A stretch of 64,000 nt of DNA, from assembly GCF_040412425.1 (NCBI RefSeq), contig NC_089777.1, positions 36,470,037 to 36,534,036 of the forward strand, written 5' to 3'. Positions 1 to 11,911 of the stretch are shown here, one piece after another (position 1 is the first letter of the stretch; every line of letters begins with the position of its first letter). The stretch is from Macrobrachium rosenbergii. Lineage: Eukaryota > Arthropoda > Malacostraca > Decapoda > Palaemonidae. The translations under genes and the position numbers were made by a program. The notes below the pieces were generated by a model, which ran no database searches, was not told the DNA's origin, and saw only the letters and a list, made by a program, of their open reading frames with translations.

Positions 1-264
1 GGCGGAACAGCGCTGCGCACCTTATCCGCATTTTTAATGATTTTTGGCAGGCACATATGCTCTGGCAAGCGGTAATATCTGTATTCACTGTAGCCACAGG
101 TTACAAAAACAACGGTGATTTTTTTAACATATCTGGTCTCAGATCGGGGTGGTGGAACAGCGCTGCGCGCCTTATCCTCATTTTTAATGATTCTTGGCAG
201 GCACGTATGCTCTGGCAAGAGGTAATATCTGTATTCACTGTAGCCACAGGTTACAAAAAACAAC
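1..264. repeat. Tandem duplication, two copies about 150 bp apart
   Basis: The segment starting at 1 (GGCGGAACAGCGCTGCGC) recurs at 151 (GGTGGAACAGCGCTGCGC) and stays alignable for about 114 bp with few mismatches. Copy 1 carries a 36-bp tail that copy 2 lacks in the window. The open frame across both copies is a by-product of the duplication. Family unknown. Confidence 0.85.
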
Positions 265-352
265 TGCACACTAGGGTCAGTTCCAAAACCCTACCTAACC
301 TAGCAGCAAAACAAATGTAAAAAGGCGGGTAAATGCTGTGTGCTTACCTTAT

Positions 353-1434
353 TCAAAGTCGCTGCTGTCTGACCACGTAGGTAACAGTATCAGCTCCGCA
401 GGTCCTACTGTCCTTGGCTTCTTTGCAACTGCTGGCTGCCGAATAGGTGAGGGAGAATTGCTCGGTCCGGGTCTTCTGCAGATGGTTGGGAAAGTAAATC
501 AGAGGTAGGGGATGTCGGCGGCTCTTGAGTGGGTAGACGCGCTTAACTAAATCCAAGAAGGCCCAAAATGGACACGGAACACCTTCTAGGTATCGCTTCT
601 GGACGCAGTACATAGAAAAGTAACTTTGGTAAAGTGGTTTCTGCGTACCGTGTATCGGTAGCGCACTCCATTTGAGAACGCGCCCCTGCGACGGTATGGT
701 GTTCATGTGTACACTCGGGTCATCAGGACTTACAAAGTTCACACTGTGGTTCACGGTGCTGTGCGCGAAAAAATGGTCCTGGACCTTGCTGTACGCCTTC
801 CAGCAATCGGATATGATTGTGGTTACTGGAAGCACGTTGTCCAGCAACACCGGGAGCAGAGTTTCAGCTGAGCGGTCCGGAACCACTTTGAAAAACGTTT
901 CACGCATCGTGTCGGTCAATGCCGCCGAACACCCAAGCTCTGTCCACCTTATGGCCACGGTTGTGCTTACATTTCCCAAATTTACTCTCGTCAATTTCAA
1001 CAATATTACTCTCATCAATTTCAACAATATAACTGGGGCCACCAATTTTCTTGTTAGCCAGCAGTATTTTGCAGCAAACATCTCTGCAGAAGTTGTACCA
1101 GTCCACAGTGGTGTGCGGAGATACCTTTTTTCACGCACCGCCACATGTACACTGGCTGTCCAGTAGCTGGGTGGACTTTTTTCACGGACATGTACACTGG
1201 CTGTCCAGTAGCTGGGTGGACACCATCTTTAAGAAATCGGCGGTTTCTGACATTGCATTCACAACACAATCCGGGTTAGTCTCCTAACAGACCTTCCTGG
1301 TACAGCCACTTCGTGAATTCCTCAGTGTTCCGAATGAATGCGAGGACTTGGCCTATGTAGAGGTCCGTGATGGAATTGAATTCTTCGACGGAGTCAACCT
1401 TTGGGAACAAAATTAAATCGTGATTTTCCATCAC
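353..1434 (-). pseudogene. Merlin-type (IS1016/IS1595-like) DDE transposase, broken
   Basis: Read on the minus strand, a start near 1434 (MENHDLILFPKVDSVEEF) leads into a DDE transposase of the Merlin superfamily. Visible landmarks: the first catalytic Asp in IVEIDESKFGK with NRGHKVDRAWVFGGIDRH just after it (about 900-1030), a second Asp in TIISDCWKAYSKV (about 800), and the region where the last acidic residue is expected, which reads NTIPSQGRVLKW, so that residue appears lost. Breaks: an in-frame TAA after LYQEGLLGD (about 1284), and a frame change between the first Asp region and the rest (about 900). Two short tandem duplications also lie inside the frame (24 bp near 984-1031, 45 bp near 1143-1232). 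Merlin elements move by cut and paste; this copy cannot encode a working enzyme. Terminal inverted repeats were not found. Confidence 0.8.
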
Positions 1435-1903
1435 GGCGGTTCGAGAAAGAAAGAAAGCGTGGTTCTGGTGTTGGCCTAAGCTTATGAATCATATCAATAG
1501 AACACATTATGATTGGTTCAAAGTATTTAATCCGTAAGCCCTAGGGCATGACCTGGGTCAGCCTGAGATACGATTGGACGGAATTAAATTTCCCGCGGTA
1601 CGGCCGTGGCGCCGTGCGGAGGCAGCCTTAGGAACTGTGGGTTGAGAAAAGTGCCGCACTTCGGCCATCTGACTAACTACAGGAGAGCACTGCTCCGTGA
1701 CACCGATCACGTTGACTTGGTACTTAGAAAAAGTTACGCTCCGCTGAAAAAATTGTCGTTCGGGAATATCAAGCTAACTGGTCAAGTAAGTTACTTTTTG
1801 GGTAGAATCGGGCCCGCTGAACAATTTTTATTCTGTGCAATTTTTAATTTTGAGTCATTGTTAATGAGCTGCAGGGGCGTACCTTGGATATGTAAGCTAC
1901 CCG
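1435..1903. other. No recognisable gene
   Basis: GC content is higher than in the downstream intergenic sequence. An open frame on + at 1606-1947 has no recognisable domain and runs into the palindrome that follows. It may be the 5' flank of the Merlin element. Confidence 0.4.
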
Positions 1904-2219
1904 ATGATAGTTTCAAGTATGTGAGAAAATGGATGTACTGTACTTGAAAATAGGGGTAACTTGAATAGTTTTCACACTTAGCTATAAGCTATATATTTTT
2001 AAGGGTAATGTTGTAACATGACTTTTTGAAGTGATATTAAAGTGTTTTAGGTAATAGTACACATTAAACTATTATCTAAAACACTTTAATATCACTTCAA
2101 AAAGTCATGTTACAAAATTACCCTTTAAAAATATATGGCTTACAGCTAAGTGTAAAAACAATTCAAGTTACCCCTATTTTCAAGTACATCCATTTTCTCA
2201 CATACTTGAAACTATCATC
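1904..2219. repeat. Large near-perfect palindrome (about 155-bp arms, 9-bp loop)
   Basis: Left arm 1904-2058 and right arm 2068-2219 are reverse complements with only a few differences. For example GTGAGAAAATGGATGTACT near 1921 answers AGTACATCCATTTTCTCAC near 2183, and AAAGTGTTTTAGGTAATAGT near 2040 answers ACTATTATCTAAAACACTTT near 2068. The loop is about 9 bp. A fold-back transposon or an inverted duplication is the likely origin. Confidence 0.9.
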
Positions 2220-2237
2220 CTACACAGAGTATAAACT

Positions 2238-2454
2238 ATTAAACTAGGATGATAGTTTAAGGTATACATTTGGTCTTTGAACTACTAAAATAAGCAGTTA
2301 TAAACGTTTTTAAAAGAGGGGGTCTGGTTTTTGAACTATTTGAATAGCCAGTTATAAGCATTTGTAGAGGGGGATGTCAAGTGTTTGTGGATTTTAGCTA
2401 TTTGCGTGTGTTTGTGGTCTGAATCCCCCGCGAATAACAGGAGTTGACTGTATA
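2238..2454. mobile_element. MITE end, CAGTAAACCCC/GTATTCGCGGG family
   Basis: The right end reads CCCCCGCGAATAACAGGAG followed by TTGACTGTA. Its reverse complement matches the left end and first 60 bp of the element at 29953, including GCAAATAGCTAAAATCCAC. Only one end is recognisable; the other side abuts the palindrome at 1904-2219. The ends resemble pogo/Tigger-derived non-autonomous elements. Confidence 0.65.
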
Positions 2455-3520
2455 TAAATTTTTATAATAAAATTTTTTTAAATACCTCTCTATTATGATA
2501 ACTGTAATTCAGGTGTCAGGCAGGAGAACAATAGAGTGTAAAAACTAAAAAGTTAGCCTGATCATTTAGTTTTAACTGTCTATTAACCCATCCCTTTCTG
2601 GTGATTCAAGCGTCTCTTGTGCACCATTCAGATTTTTCTCCATCCACATGAGTGGGAAATTTGGGGGTGATACAGAATAGAAAGGTAAGTATTTAAATTT
2701 AATTTTATTATAAACATTTTTATTTTTGAAATGAATCTTACCTCTATTATGTTAGCTGATTCACACATTGAAGAAAAGGAGGTGGAAGAAAGGAACGAGG
2801 ACAAATAATAACCTGCAAGGCAAATACAAAATTCCACCAGGAATAAGATGCTTCTTACCTGGTACTCTTGCCAGGAAAAGACTAATTCATTAGGCTGCAA
2901 GGACCTTTGAAAGATTCTGGAGGCTCCTTGCAGGGATACCACTCTCACTTTGATGAAAGTGGGACAAAAGGCCTTGTGCCTAGGCCAGCAGCGCAAAGTT
3001 GGTAAATGAATGTGAAGGCTCTTACCTATCTCAAACTAAGCACCTTCAAATTCCCCAAAAATTTCATAAGTAAATAGGAAAGGCTAGAGTATAGCTACCC
3101 TAAACATTCAAGATTTGAGTTCCCCTGTCATAATGAGGGGCAAGAGTGCTCTGAATGATTGAACTGAATCTCTACATCTCGTAAATAATTCATGGTAAAT
3201 ATGGAGTTACATCTTGGGTCTGCATTGACAACACCCAAGACTGGAAAATACCATAATTGCCACTGCTCTCCCTTATGGAGCTATCTTCAGGAGTGCGAAG
3301 AAAAAGGTGTTTAGATGAGTGTGTGCTCCTAGACCAGGTTCTCCAACAGAGAGGTCTTGGCATTTTTTGCCATAAGTAGTAGTGTAGTAGTCATATTGTA
3401 TTTTGGCATGTGAACTGAAATGATAAAATTGTGCTTGTTTGTATTACTGTATATTAAGTTTAAAAATTACATTTTATAAGATAGTTAGATAGTATTTTTA
3501 TGAATCATTTATTTTACCAG
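2455..3520. other. Unique AT-rich sequence upstream of the BACE-like exon (probable intron)
   Basis: I searched this stretch for an upstream BACE-like exon ending in a Gly codon at phase 1 and saw none. It ends in a plausible splice acceptor (ATTTTACCAG, 3511-3520). No other feature recognised. Confidence 0.5.
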
Positions 3521-3637
3521 GTGCTGTAATCTTGGAGGGTTTATGTGTAACTTTTGATCGTGGACACAGTTTCATTGGATTCTCAAAGTCATCCTGTGGT
3601 CCTAATGTTGTCCTTGGCAAGATTTACAATTCTTCAG
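3521..3637 (+). CDS. BACE: BACE-like aspartyl protease, penultimate coding exon
   Basis: This 117-bp exon lies between an acceptor (TTTTACCAG|GT, ends 3520) and a donor (TTCAG|GTAAGA, starts 3638). It enters after one base of a codon and leaves with one base over, and encodes AVILEGLCVTFDRGHS then FIGFSKSSCGPNVVLGKIYNSS. That matches the C-terminal end of the catalytic domain in beta-secretases: the VI.EG..V.FDR....IGF..S.C block, including the Cys that pairs within the lobe. The shared codon would give Gly at the place where the family has the conserved Gly before AVI. The family comprises type I membrane aspartyl proteases of the Golgi/endosome that shed substrate ectodomains. Both catalytic DTG/DSG motifs would be encoded upstream, outside this window. 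It joins in frame to the exon at 16782. Confidence 0.78.
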
Positions 3638-6600
3638 GTAAGATTTTTTAAAACTATTATAATAATGATAGAGTTAACTATTGACATTTTGTAAAAAGTT
3701 GTTTACACAATTCACTATTTTCCGTGTTCAGAGGTCTTGCAATGTGGACTTGTTTTTATTGATGTTTATAATATTTTGATGTGAAGGAACTGAAGTACCT
3801 TGAGGTGCTGTTGTAATCGGCTTTTGATTTTACTTTGTTTTCTCATTACATCCTCTCCAAGACTACAGGTCAGTAAAATAGATACTTATATAGAAACAAA
3901 AGACCCTTTAAATATTATGTGAAGTTAGTATTCTTTTGATAATTTGAAAGCCACTGTCAATTAAGGTTTTCAGTTGAGAACTGTTCTTATTTCATTTTGA
4001 CATTCAGTAATTGGTTTTCAAGAATGTACTTAGGTGGTGATTCAATTGGTCTTGAAGAATGTACTCAGGTGGTGATGCAATGGCAGAACCACTTGATAAT
4101 GGTGCAACATATAGTTAAATTAATGGAGTGATAAGGTAATGGGACTGCTTGTGAGGTGTTGTTGCAGTGGTGTAGTTGTGTATTTGACCAGAATATTCAA
4201 AGTATTTATGATCAAAGGGAAAATTTCGCAGAGATGGTGATAGGAATAACTGCCACATAAAATGGTAGTAGTAGAGTATAAGAAATAAGTTTAATCTTAT
4301 TCAGTAAATGTGAATTATATGTAGGATGTTGATCTGGCAAACACAGCTAATGACTAGTTGTGATAGATCTACCAGGTAGCTTGTATTTTTTGCAACATTA
4401 ACTTTTTATATTTTTTTTTATATTGTGAAGTCATTTAAGCAGAATGCTTTATATGTAATACAGTACATTCTCGCTCACATTTGCTTTAGGTTTACAAAAT
4501 TTGCCGTGGACATTATGCTTGGACAAGATCATGTATTATAAATTAGTGTAACTAGACCAAGGAGTCTCATTTCTAGACACTCATAGGGCTTGCTTAGGGG
4601 ATAGCTTTTGAAATAAGGTGAGATAATTCACAGTGTAAATTAAAGAAGTTGGCCAGCTAAGTATGAAGAGACCAAAGACAACATTGACAAATAAAATACA
4701 GAAAGCAGTGCATTTGGGGCCAAAAAGATGCTGCAAAAAATCTTGGGTTTCATGTACAGTGTGTCCTTCAAGACACTTTAAATAGTACCTACCTAAGGGA
4801 AAGATCAGTAATGAAGACCTAAGTGTGGCTAATTTCATAATTGTTGCTGATCATATTACAGCATTCTTCCAATTTATTGACAATAAGCCAATTGAAGCAT
4901 TTTAGTTAATAAATGAAAAAGGCCCCTTACATATTTTTAAGGTAAAAAAAAAAAAGTTTCAAATTTAGCATAAACAAGGTATTCACTGAAATATTGTTAA
5001 ATGATGTCTACCTCTTATCCAGTCTCAAAATCAAGACTGACTGAAATGCATTGCAAGTATCTTATACACAGTTGCTCATGTAATTTGGACTAGAAATTAG
5101 AAGCAAGCTTGACTTTTTCAGCAACTATGTAGAGAAACTTAAGCTTTAAGCACACTTAGCATTGGAATAAGATTTTGATTTTAGTGTCATTCAACCCTTT
5201 AGGGAAGTTAATATCAGCACCTTAAGTAATAGTTAAATGTGTGTCTCCATTTGTATAGCTTTCTTTAGCATTACTGTAGGATATCTGTGTTCATACATTT
5301 TACAGAAATATTTTGGATTGGTGTAGAAACAGGATCTACCTTAATATGGGGGGCTCAGTATTTCATCAGCCAAAAATTGTTAGTTCAGAACTCACAGACC
5401 CATTGCTCTAACAACCTGTTTCATGCATCACAGCAAATCCCAAACACCTGTGTCAATGAAAGAAAAAAAGGAAGGTAGTTAATGTGCACAGGTATGTTAG
5501 AGCATGCATTTAAGGTCCTGTGGGTCCTGAGTTGTCAATTAAATGACACTTCTCATATTTGATAACTGGTCAACAGATACACATACTTATGAAACCATTC
5601 AGGATTAGTAAGTGTCATTTCTTTTCATTTTCAACCCCCAGTAATCCTATTTTGGTTCTCCTCTCTCTCCAGTGAAATCTCAGTCATACCAACTGGTACA
5701 GTTCAAAATAGAATCTTTTTTACTCTGTTGCATTAAATTATTTTTAATGATACCACTTTCATGGAGCTGTGTATGATGAGAATAACAAGAATTTCAGCAG
5801 AACCTCAACTCAGGTTGGTGAATGGCACTGGCAGGGTGTCTTCTCTTGATCAGAGTTAGTTTTAAAAAGTGTCTTTCTTTCTTTCTTTCTTTACCTCTTC
5901 AGCTGAAAACCCTTATGGACAGAATCAGTAAGCTTTAAATCCGAGGTCTCCTAAGGGAAGTCATCTTGCAAAGAGAAACAAATAAACAGATATGAGGGAA
6001 TAGAAAATAAAAATACATTTCCTTTGCCACTTAAACTTTCATTTATCTGCACCAAGACTTACAGTTTCTTTTATTTAGTGAGTCATGTTTTAATGATTTC
6101 ACAAGTATAACCTCTTGTGTTTCATTTACTGTAGAGTACAGTATGAATTGGGTTTTAAGTGTACACTGTATATTATGAAGTGTTTAAGATTAAGGTCTTT
6201 TCCATACTCAGTATTCTTGAAAGTTTTATTTGGGGTTAAGGAGTATATCAATTTCTCATTTTTCTTTTCTCTCTTAATATTTTATCGTTTATATTTTGTA
6301 GTTGGTGTTAGAAGCATTCTCGCAGTAAATTGTAGAGGTGCATTTTTACAGTAGTTTTCATACTAGTTATATTTTTGCATAGATACTCACATTGTATTTT
6401 ATCTTGTAACATTTTGGTAATGATCTCTGTTCTGCTAGTTACAGTTTACAAGACCTTTGTATCATGAATTTTCTAAAGTTTTATTCCAGCTTTTGTTAAA
6501 GTTTTTTTCATATAAATTAGCCAGAGCTCTTTTTTTTTTTCATTATAATTTAAGTAGTTGGCATAATTTTTCCTAATTGTGATTTTGATCTCAAAGTACT

Positions 6601-7742
6601 TGCAGAATTGTTCCAAAAATTTTTTAATGTGTTCTCACTTTGTTCACTTGCTGCTGCTGGATATTTCTGCTTGCATTTGCACTGTCTGAGGCTTGTCTTG
6701 GTCATCCTGACATTGTCACCACAGCCAATGTCCCCCTAGTTCTGGCTTCCCTACCCAGCTGTCATGATGAGGAGTTTAAAGGTTAGCTGATGAACATCCT
6801 GTTCTCCATCCTTCTAGAGCACATGAAAGAGAGCCTTCATAACCTTTCCATGGCACCCTTCCATCCTTCCTGGCCCCAGTAAGAAGATCATCCTGCTTTT
6901 CCTCATCACAGGCATCTGCAGTGTCTTGGGGTCCTTCATTTTTGAATAGTCAGGTGTAGTCTCTTGTTATTGAAAAGCGCTTCCATGTTTTTTCTCAGCC
7001 TGACTGCTTCTCTGACTTTGTGCTCCTAGTGCCATTGCCCAGAAAATAGCAATTTTATGCTAGCCTCCACCTCCTCAATATTGTAACTTACACTACTATG
7101 CTGGAAGTGGCTATTAAATAGCTTCCAGAGTCTTCCAGAACAATGTTCGCTGCAGTAGCCAAAACACTTATGCGAACCCTACGGGGAACACTGTGACTTT
7201 GTGGAGTGTCGCATTAAGGCCTGAAAGGAAGCATTGGTGGACTCCAACATTCCACCCCCAATGTAACCTCCCTATTAAATTCTTCCCCCTTCTGTTGGAA
7301 CCTGTTTGAAGAATCTGTTGCTGCACGACTCATTGATTGAGACCCACAATGGAATGACACAATGCATGCAATCTTGAAAAAGGAGAATCTGGGAAACAAT
7401 ACTCTTGAGAGTTTTCTCTTCATTATGAATCAGAGCCATATAACCTTCAGTCACTACTAAAAGATCCCTCCAACAACAGAAGAAAGAACAATATTAGCAG
7501 CAGGACCCCTTTTGAAGTGGACAAAGACACTCCTACCAGGGAAAAGGAAGATCAACTCCTGGACTGCGTATTAAAAGCAGGGGAAGAGGTGGAGCTCAAT
7601 AGGACTTGCACATTCGGGGTCCTAGTATTCAGCATCACATGCAGTGGAAGTCCTTCCCTTGGGGACAAAAGGAGTATTTTTCAAAAAATCAACCCCTCTT
7701 AAAAGTGCCCATGGAGAACTAAGTGTTTATTTGCCACTACTG
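3638..7742 (+). other. 5' part of the 13.1-kb BACE-like intron; no gene recognised
   Basis: Mostly AT-rich unique sequence. Minor features: a 35-bp tandem duplication near 4017-4080 (AAGAATGTACTTAGGTGGTG and AAGAATGTACTCAGGTGGTG) and a (TTTC)n tract near 5876-5892. Open frames at 4581-4838 (minus), 5287-5478, 6115-6354 and 7517-7702 (plus) have no recognisable domain. From about 6640 composition rises in GC, which may mark the decayed front of the DIRS fragment at 7743. Confidence 0.5.
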
Positions 7743-7816
7743 TTCTGTGTCCCCGAGAAGGATTCTTCCGAATGAAGGGTGATCCCTGACCTGTCAGCTT
7801 TGAACGCTTACATTGT
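7743..7816 (+). pseudogene. DIRS-type reverse transcriptase fragment
   Basis: Reading + from 7743 gives FCVPEKDSSE, a stop, then RVIPDLSALNAYI. This aligns with FSVPKKDSDKRRVILDLSIL in the larger DIRS element of this window (about 44010). The fragment stops where a CAGGCAGTCCCC-type element begins (7842), so it was probably cut by that insertion. It may belong to the same old copy as the remnants at 13086-15075, but about 90 residues of RT between the two are missing. Confidence 0.7.
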
Positions 7817-7841
7817 TTATATAAATTTTTCTGTATACTGT

Positions 7842-7920
7842 ACAGGCAGTCCCCGAGTTATGACAGAGATATGTTCCTACGGGTTGTTGTAAGTCGAAAT
7901 TCGGTGTATGTCGGAACCAT
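7842..7920. mobile_element. Solo end of a CAGGCAGTCCCC-type DNA element
   Basis: CAGGCAGTCCCCGAGTTATG follows a TA. It is the terminal motif also seen at 11912 and in inverse form at 12146-12157, 13030-13041 and 31133-31144. No matching inverted end with the same inner sequence was found, so it is either a truncated copy or the outer end of a composite reaching to 13041. Confidence 0.55.
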
Positions 7921-8059
7921 AATAATCGTAATAATATTTCAGCTCAGGGCCACATACAAAATAGAGGCAGTACTATACACACAATCTAGATACATGAGAT
8001 AAAATCATAAAAATGATAATTGGCAATAAATACAGTACTTGACATTAAAAAATTTATAA

Positions 8060-8295
8060 AAATTAAAAAAAGTGAAGAATGACTTACCTAAACCATTTTT
8101 AAAAATAAAAAAGTGAAGAACTCCTTACCTAAACAATATATGAAAATGAAAAAAAGTGAAGAATTCCTTACCTAAACAATTTATCAAAATAAAAAAGGTG
8201 AAGAATTCCTTACTAAACAGTTTATAAAAATGAAAAATAACAGAAGAGTTCTTCCTTATCTAAATTTATAAAAATGAGAGAGAGAGAGAGAGAGA
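8060..8295. repeat. AT-rich minisatellite (about 45-50 bp, five units) plus (GA)n
   Basis: Units built on AAAAGTGAAGAATTCCTTAC, then CTAAACAATTTATAAAAAT, repeat about five times with drift between 8060 and 8275. A (GA)10 tract follows at 8276-8295. Each unit begins like a transposon-tail A-rich run. No coding potential. Confidence 0.7.
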
Positions 8296-8469
8296 CTGTT
8301 TGCCCAGGTGCTACCCCTCACGTCAGTATGTCAAGATTAATTGACAGGCCTACATCTCTCCCTCTAAATGAGAGACTTTGTAACAGTAAAAGATTGGGAA
8401 AAGCGAAGAATTGTGCTAAAATCTTACCTAATTTATTATATTTTCCTTAATCATCAATACTTTACAATA

Positions 8470-11400
8470 CAGTGACCCCTCGTTTATCGCGGGAGATAGG
8501 TTCCAAGACTGGCTGCGATAATTGAAATTCTACGAAGTACAAACAGCATATTTATTTATTTAACGTGTACAGTATTTGGACTTTTTAAAACCCTCCCTGT
8601 ACTCTTAACAACCCACCCTTTACTCTATTAATAACAGGGACAACTGTTAAGCAATATGACTTTGGTAGGTAAGTTTACAGTACCATGTAACAGGGGCTAA
8701 ATTGCTGTGGTAAAGTAGCTATAGTATATGACGTGATCAGCAAGCTTTAGATTTAAAAAAATACAGTATACAAGTAATAATATATACAGTAATACAATAC
8801 AGTATCATGTTACTGTACTGTATTACATGTAATACAGTACAGTAACACTTAAGATTAAAAAAAAATAAAGATTGTTACTGTACTCACCACAAAATAAGTT
8901 GAAGTAAAACTTGAATGAAGATGGTGATGAATTTGCTGCGCAGTAAAAATGATGATGATGAAGGTGATGATGACTTTTACTGCGCAGTCAGTGATTGTAT
9001 TTTATGTCTCTTCAGACAGCGGTGCCATGTCCTGGGGCACCTCTTCCACTTCTTCCGCGGTTTCCGAAGGTGTAACCGTAGTAGCAGCAGCAGGAACTGG
9101 CTCTTTTTTGCGAGGCTGCAAAAACATTGTGATTGGCAGTTGCTGCTGCTGCTTCTTTTTCCGGTCAAAGAGCATCTTGTAGGGGGCCATGACGTCATCG
9201 ACCACGTTGCAGAATTGAACCGATCGAACCATATCGTCGTCCCATTCCTGCAACCACTCTTGCAGTTCCTTAGCCAGGTTGCAGAGCCCGTCAAGCCGTT
9301 CCAAAGTCAAGCCAGTTTGGGAGACAACTTCTGTTTCTTGCTGCGCTGCTTCTTCTTCTTCGCTCACCGACTTCGTCAACTCTTCAAGGTCTTCGTCAGT
9401 TAGCGGGTGGGAGTGGCAGTCTAGAAGTTCGTCGACGTCGCCCGTGGTCATGTCTGCAAAGCCCTCACCTCCAAGGATCACAGCTAACTGCACAGCTTTC
9501 TGTGCTGCCGAGTGTTGGATTTCGGCAGGTGTAAATCCTTTGTCGTCGTAAACAACCTCGGGCCACAACTTTTTCCAGCTGGCGTTAATGGTGGCAGGCT
9601 TCATTTCTTCCAATGCCTTGTGGATATTTTGGAGGCACGTAGCAATTGTGTACTGCCGCCAGTATGCCTTCAAGTTGAAATCGTCGTCTTCTTGGGCGAC
9701 ATCCACGGAAGCAACCAGGTTCGCCAGGGCATTCCTCGTGTATAGGGCCTTGAACGCCCTAATAACTCCCTGGTCCATTGGCTGGATAAGTGACGTCGTT
9801 TTGGGCGGTAGGAACTCAACCTAGACCCCCGAATATGACAGATCAGTAGCATGGTCACCAGCATTATCCATAATGAGAAGGACTTTGAATGGCATGCCCT
9901 TTTCTGCTAGATACACCTTCACTTGCAGGATAAAACACTGGTGGAACCAGTTGGAGGGCAGCATCTTCGTTATCCAGGCCTTTGGATTTTGCATCCAATG
10001 TACGGGTAGCAGATTCGTGTTTTTGTTTTTTAAAGCCCTTGGGTTTTTAGACTTGTAAATAAGTCCTGGCTTTAATAAAAACCCTGCAGCATTGCCACAC
10101 ATCACAGGGGTCACACTATCCTTGTATGCTTTAAAGCCAGAGGCTTTTGCTTCCTCTTTGAACAGGAAAGTTCGCGAGGGCATTCTTTTCCAAAACAAGC
10201 CCGTCTCGTCCATATTAAAAACTTGTTCGGGCTGATATTCACCTTCAGAGATAATCTTCTTGAAAGTTTCATGACGTATGTTTCAGCAGCGACCGTGTCA
10301 GTCGAAGCAGCCTTGCCATGCAAGGAAGTGCTTTTTAGGCCGTAGCGTTTCTGAAATTTTGCAAACCACCCTTTACTAGCAGAAAATTACAGTTTCTTAC
10401 ATGGTGAATGACTGGACGTCTCCGGTTGCGGATCATCTACATCTTCTTCATCTTCACGTTCTTTGCGCTTGCCACTGTCGTCCTCTGGTTCCTTAGTGGC
10501 GAAGGTCTTGTACAGGCTCCTAGCCTTTGTTTGAATAATGTTCGTATTCAAGGCTATGTTCTTCTTTCGGCAGTTGGCTATCCACACGGCCAAAGCAGCT
10601 TCCATACGGACGATAGTTTTATTACGAGCGGTAACCACTCTCTTCGCCGACTTGTTAAAGGTGATAGCAGCTGTCGTCCTAATCTTCGCCTCGTCCTTGT
10701 AGATGTAGCGAATGGTGGATTCGTTCATGCCAAAATGGTGGGCTACAGCCGCAAACTTTCTCCCTTCCTTCAACATATCGAGAAGTTTCACCTTTTCAGC
10801 GATCGTCATCATTCTTCGATGGCGTTCAGGCTCAGTACCAGCCTTGGAAGAAGCAGCACGCTTGGGAGCCATTGCTGGGGTTGAAAATTGAAGCAAAGTT
10901 CAACAAAAACCACAAAAAAATCACACAGCACAGAGTAAAGTAAACCGTTTGGCGAGAAAGCTTGAAGCAAAGTGGCCGCGAGAGAGAGACAAGGGGAGAT
11001 GCAGCGGGTTCTGAGCATCAGTCTAAGCACCAACCACAGGCCCGATTAGAAATCGGGAAGCTGTGATTTGTCGTCTCCCTCCCATGCATCAATCACAGCC
11101 CGTGTTACAACGCACTTAGTCACCGAGATGGTACGCTTTGTGTTTTCCCAACAATGGAACATGTGGTACTGTACTGTATAGGCATCACTTTCCATTTATA
11201 GACACCACTTTCCAGATTTTTTTTTTTATAGTTACAAGTGCAAATATGTATTTTTGCTATTTTACGCTGGTTTTGTTGTTCTTAGACTAGGAAATACTAT
11301 TTATTATTAATATTTTAATGGATTTAATGAGAAATTTTGGGTGTTCATATATCACGATTTTTCTAGAATTTTCCAGAAAATCCGCGATATATTTTCCATT

Positions 11401-11471
11401 AATATATATTAAAAACTCCACGAAGTCGTGAATTTGCGATAATCGAATCGCGAAGTAGCGAGGGGTCACTG
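8470..11471 (-). mobile_element. Tigger/pogo DNA transposon, complete ends, TA target duplication
   Basis: Terminal inverted repeats CAGTGACCCCTCG (8470) and CGAGGGGTCACTG (ending 11471) bound a 3,002-bp element flanked by TA on both sides. The inner TIR continues with a TCGCG core in both ends. One transposase pseudogene occupies 9002-10872 on the minus strand. Length, ends and TA duplication fit the Tigger group of Tc1/mariner/pogo. It sits inside the BACE-like intron in antisense orientation to the host gene. Confidence 0.9.
9002..10872 (-). pseudogene. Tigger-type transposase (CENP-B-like DNA binding + DDE_1), broken
   Basis: The start at 10872 (MAPKRAASSKAGTEPERHRR) is preferred over an upstream Met because MAPKR is the usual Tigger opening. 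Order: helix-turn-helix (MNESTIRYIYKDEAKIR), a CENP-B-like second HTH (ETYV region, about 10270), then the DDE_1 domain with catalytic Asp in VFNMDETGLFWKRMPSRT, IMDNAGDH and IQPMDQGVIRAFK, and an acidic C-terminal tail ending MAPLSEET. Three lesions are visible: a TAA after SPCKKL (10387), a frameshift near 10270, and an in-frame TAG after LSYSGV (about 9821). All three catalytic Asp codons survive. The family cuts and pastes DNA at TA sites; this copy is dead as it stands. Confidence 0.85.
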
Positions 11472-11691
11472 TATATAAGAAATAATGATAAGTTTAAGAT
11501 TACATAAATCATACGGATACTGTATACCCACATAAATTATCTTGTTATTTAAATGCAGGAAGTTGTAATTATAGCATGGGAAACATGAAAAAATTAATGA
11601 CAAAAGTAATGTCACGTCTATCTATAAATCTATACAAAACAAACATACATGTTACATATGCGTAAAAAATCTCTCTCTTATCTCAATATGT

Positions 11692-11708
11692 GAGAGAGAG
11701 AGAGAGAG
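11692..11708. repeat. (GA)n microsatellite
   Basis: Short GA run. Similar runs occur at 12298-12312, 19976-19986 and 28700-28722. Confidence 0.9.
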
Positions 11709-11911
11709 CATGAACTGAGTTATGTTTACATTTGCAAAACAATTACAAATGTTGGGACGGTTTTTATTATACAGTGTAGTACATGTTATGATGATAATAG
11801 ATCAATATTGAGGGATATTACTTGAACATTTTGTTGATATTTTGCTTTGTTTACATTAATATTAATATTTGAAAATTAGTAAATATTTTTTTATCATAAA
11901 AAATGTATTTA

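Noticed and set aside
57..320. 87-codon frame with a repeated peptide
   Set aside because: The repetition follows from the 150-bp DNA duplication; there is no domain.
672..1166. 164-codon + strand frame
   Set aside because: It is the opposite strand of the Merlin transposase pseudogene.
2628..2996. 122-codon minus frame
   Set aside because: No domain recognised; the sequence is AT-rich intron-like and lies against the direction of the neighbouring gene.
8915..9403. 162-codon + frame rich in Phe and Leu
   Set aside because: It is the shadow of the Tigger transposase C-terminus.
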